From Balneolaceae bacterium (GTDB lineage: Bacteria; Bacteroidota; Rhodothermia; Balneolales; Balneolaceae): DNA of 6,198 bases. Numbering within the stretch: position 1 is the first letter of the stretch; each line of letters begins with the position of its first letter. A program made the translations under genes and the position numbers. Positions 5,564 through 6,198 of this stretch are shown piece by piece. The stretch lies in assembly GCA_007118525.1 (NCBI GenBank), contig SKRK01000164.1, positions 1-6,198 of the forward strand, given 5' to 3'. The notes under the pieces are model-generated. The model did no database searches, was not told where the DNA came from, and saw only the letters and a list, made by a program, of their open reading frames with translations.

Positions 5564-6198
5564 ATGAAAAATAACCCATTATCTGATTTTCTATTCAGTT
5601 TAAATTACAGATTCATTTTCTGTGCACTGCTAATATCAGTGACAGGCTCTACTCTGTTAGCCCAACCAAAAAGTGCGTCTGCTGCAAATCAACACTGGGC
5701 TGAATTTCAAAGTGAACCCTTAGAGTCCAGGTTCTTCCGGGTTGATAGCGCGCCAAGCCTTTCAGTATTTACTGCAAACGGAAATATTGAAGTCATTTAC
5801 AATCCGTCAATCAGCGGTGTTCAGGTCGATTTATATGTAAAAAGGGAGTTTTCACTCTGGTCGGGCACCAGGAGTCTTGACAACTATCGGATTATCTTGC
5901 AACAGCGTGGCAATAGCATAGTGGCCTCTGTTGAGGACAGAAGAGCGAGTTCGCGCTCCAGGGCCGGTGATGACATACAATTCTCATTTGTGATTCAGGT
6001 ACCGGATAAAGGGTCTATGAATCTGAGGACCATGAAAGGAGATATTTCGCTTGATGGTGTAGAGGGGCAGCACTTTATTCAAAACCATAGCGGTTTATTG
6101 AGGGTCAGAAATTCAGAAGGTGAAATACGTATTGCCAGTACTTCAGGTGATGTTGAACTGAACAACATAAAGGGGAATGTTTATGCCAAAACGGTAAA
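5564..6198 (+). CDS. DUF4097-type secreted or surface protein, 5' part only
   Basis: The frame is open from the ATG at 5564 to the window edge, giving 211 complete codons with no stop. Residues 1-33 look like a signal peptide with a long n-region (hydrophobic core about 17-32, cleavage LLA|Q). No lipobox Cys is present. From about residue 55 the sequence is beta-rich. It then shows short repeats of the kind found in DUF4097 adhesin-like right-handed beta structures: MKGDISLDGVEG (157-168), SGLLRVRNSEGEIRI (176-190) and TSGDVELNNIKGNVYAKT (193-210), each with the G-x-I/V-x-L-x-x-x-x-G pattern. The start cannot be moved upstream because an in-frame TAA touches the ATG. Function is unknown for the family; a role outside the inner membrane is inferred. 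It lies 80 bp after the HD gene on the same strand and could be its own unit. Confidence 0.75.
   Translation, partial: MKNNPLSDFLFSLNYRFIFCALLISVTGSTLLAQPKSASAANQHWAEFQSEPLESRFFRVDSAPSLSVFTANGNIEVIYNPSISGVQVDLYVKREFSLWSGTRSLDNYRIILQQRGNSIVASVEDRRASSRSRAGDDIQFSFVIQVPDKGSMNLRTMKGDISLDGVEGQHFIQNHSGLLRVRNSEGEIRIASTSGDVELNNIKGNVYAKTV

Overview
The window reads as ordinary chromosomal DNA from a Gram-negative bacterium of the Bacteroidota/Balneolota kind. This placement is an inference. It rests on two predicted outer-membrane proteins (a PagL-type lipid A deacylase and a TonB-dependent receptor), a DUF2752-TM2 gene pair, a DUF4097 protein, AT-leaning intergenic DNA and Shine-Dalgarno sites that are often weak or missing. 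I see no tRNA, rRNA, insertion sequence, CRISPR array or phage gene.

The layout is a divergent pair of gene blocks that meet at a 60-bp region (4218-4277). The left block is on the minus strand. In transcription order it holds a TonB-dependent receptor (4217-2175), a lipid- or membrane-anchored protein of an uncharacterised family (2032-1448), a cold-shock protein (1323-1111) with a clear terminator (1084-1107), a small four-helix membrane protein (1067-744) and a PagL-like lipid A 3-O-deacylase (734-117). The last two sit 9 bp apart and look like one unit. That unit begins only 16 nt beyond the cold-shock terminator, so it has little room for a promoter of its own.

The right block is on the plus strand. 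It is a tight three-gene operon: a DUF2752 protein, a TM2-domain protein (14-bp overlap) and an HD-superfamily hydrolase (ATGA overlap). An 80-bp gap follows, then the 5' part of a DUF4097 secreted or surface protein that runs off the right edge.

The common theme is the cell envelope: receptor uptake, lipid A remodelling and small membrane proteins. The points most worth a second look are the possible read-through or antitermination link between csp and the membrane-protein/pagL pair, Asp in place of the catalytic Glu in the PagL homologue, the missing second cysteine in the DUF2752 motif, and a Fur-like palindrome between the divergent blocks. I found no clear-cut new defence system or mobile system here.
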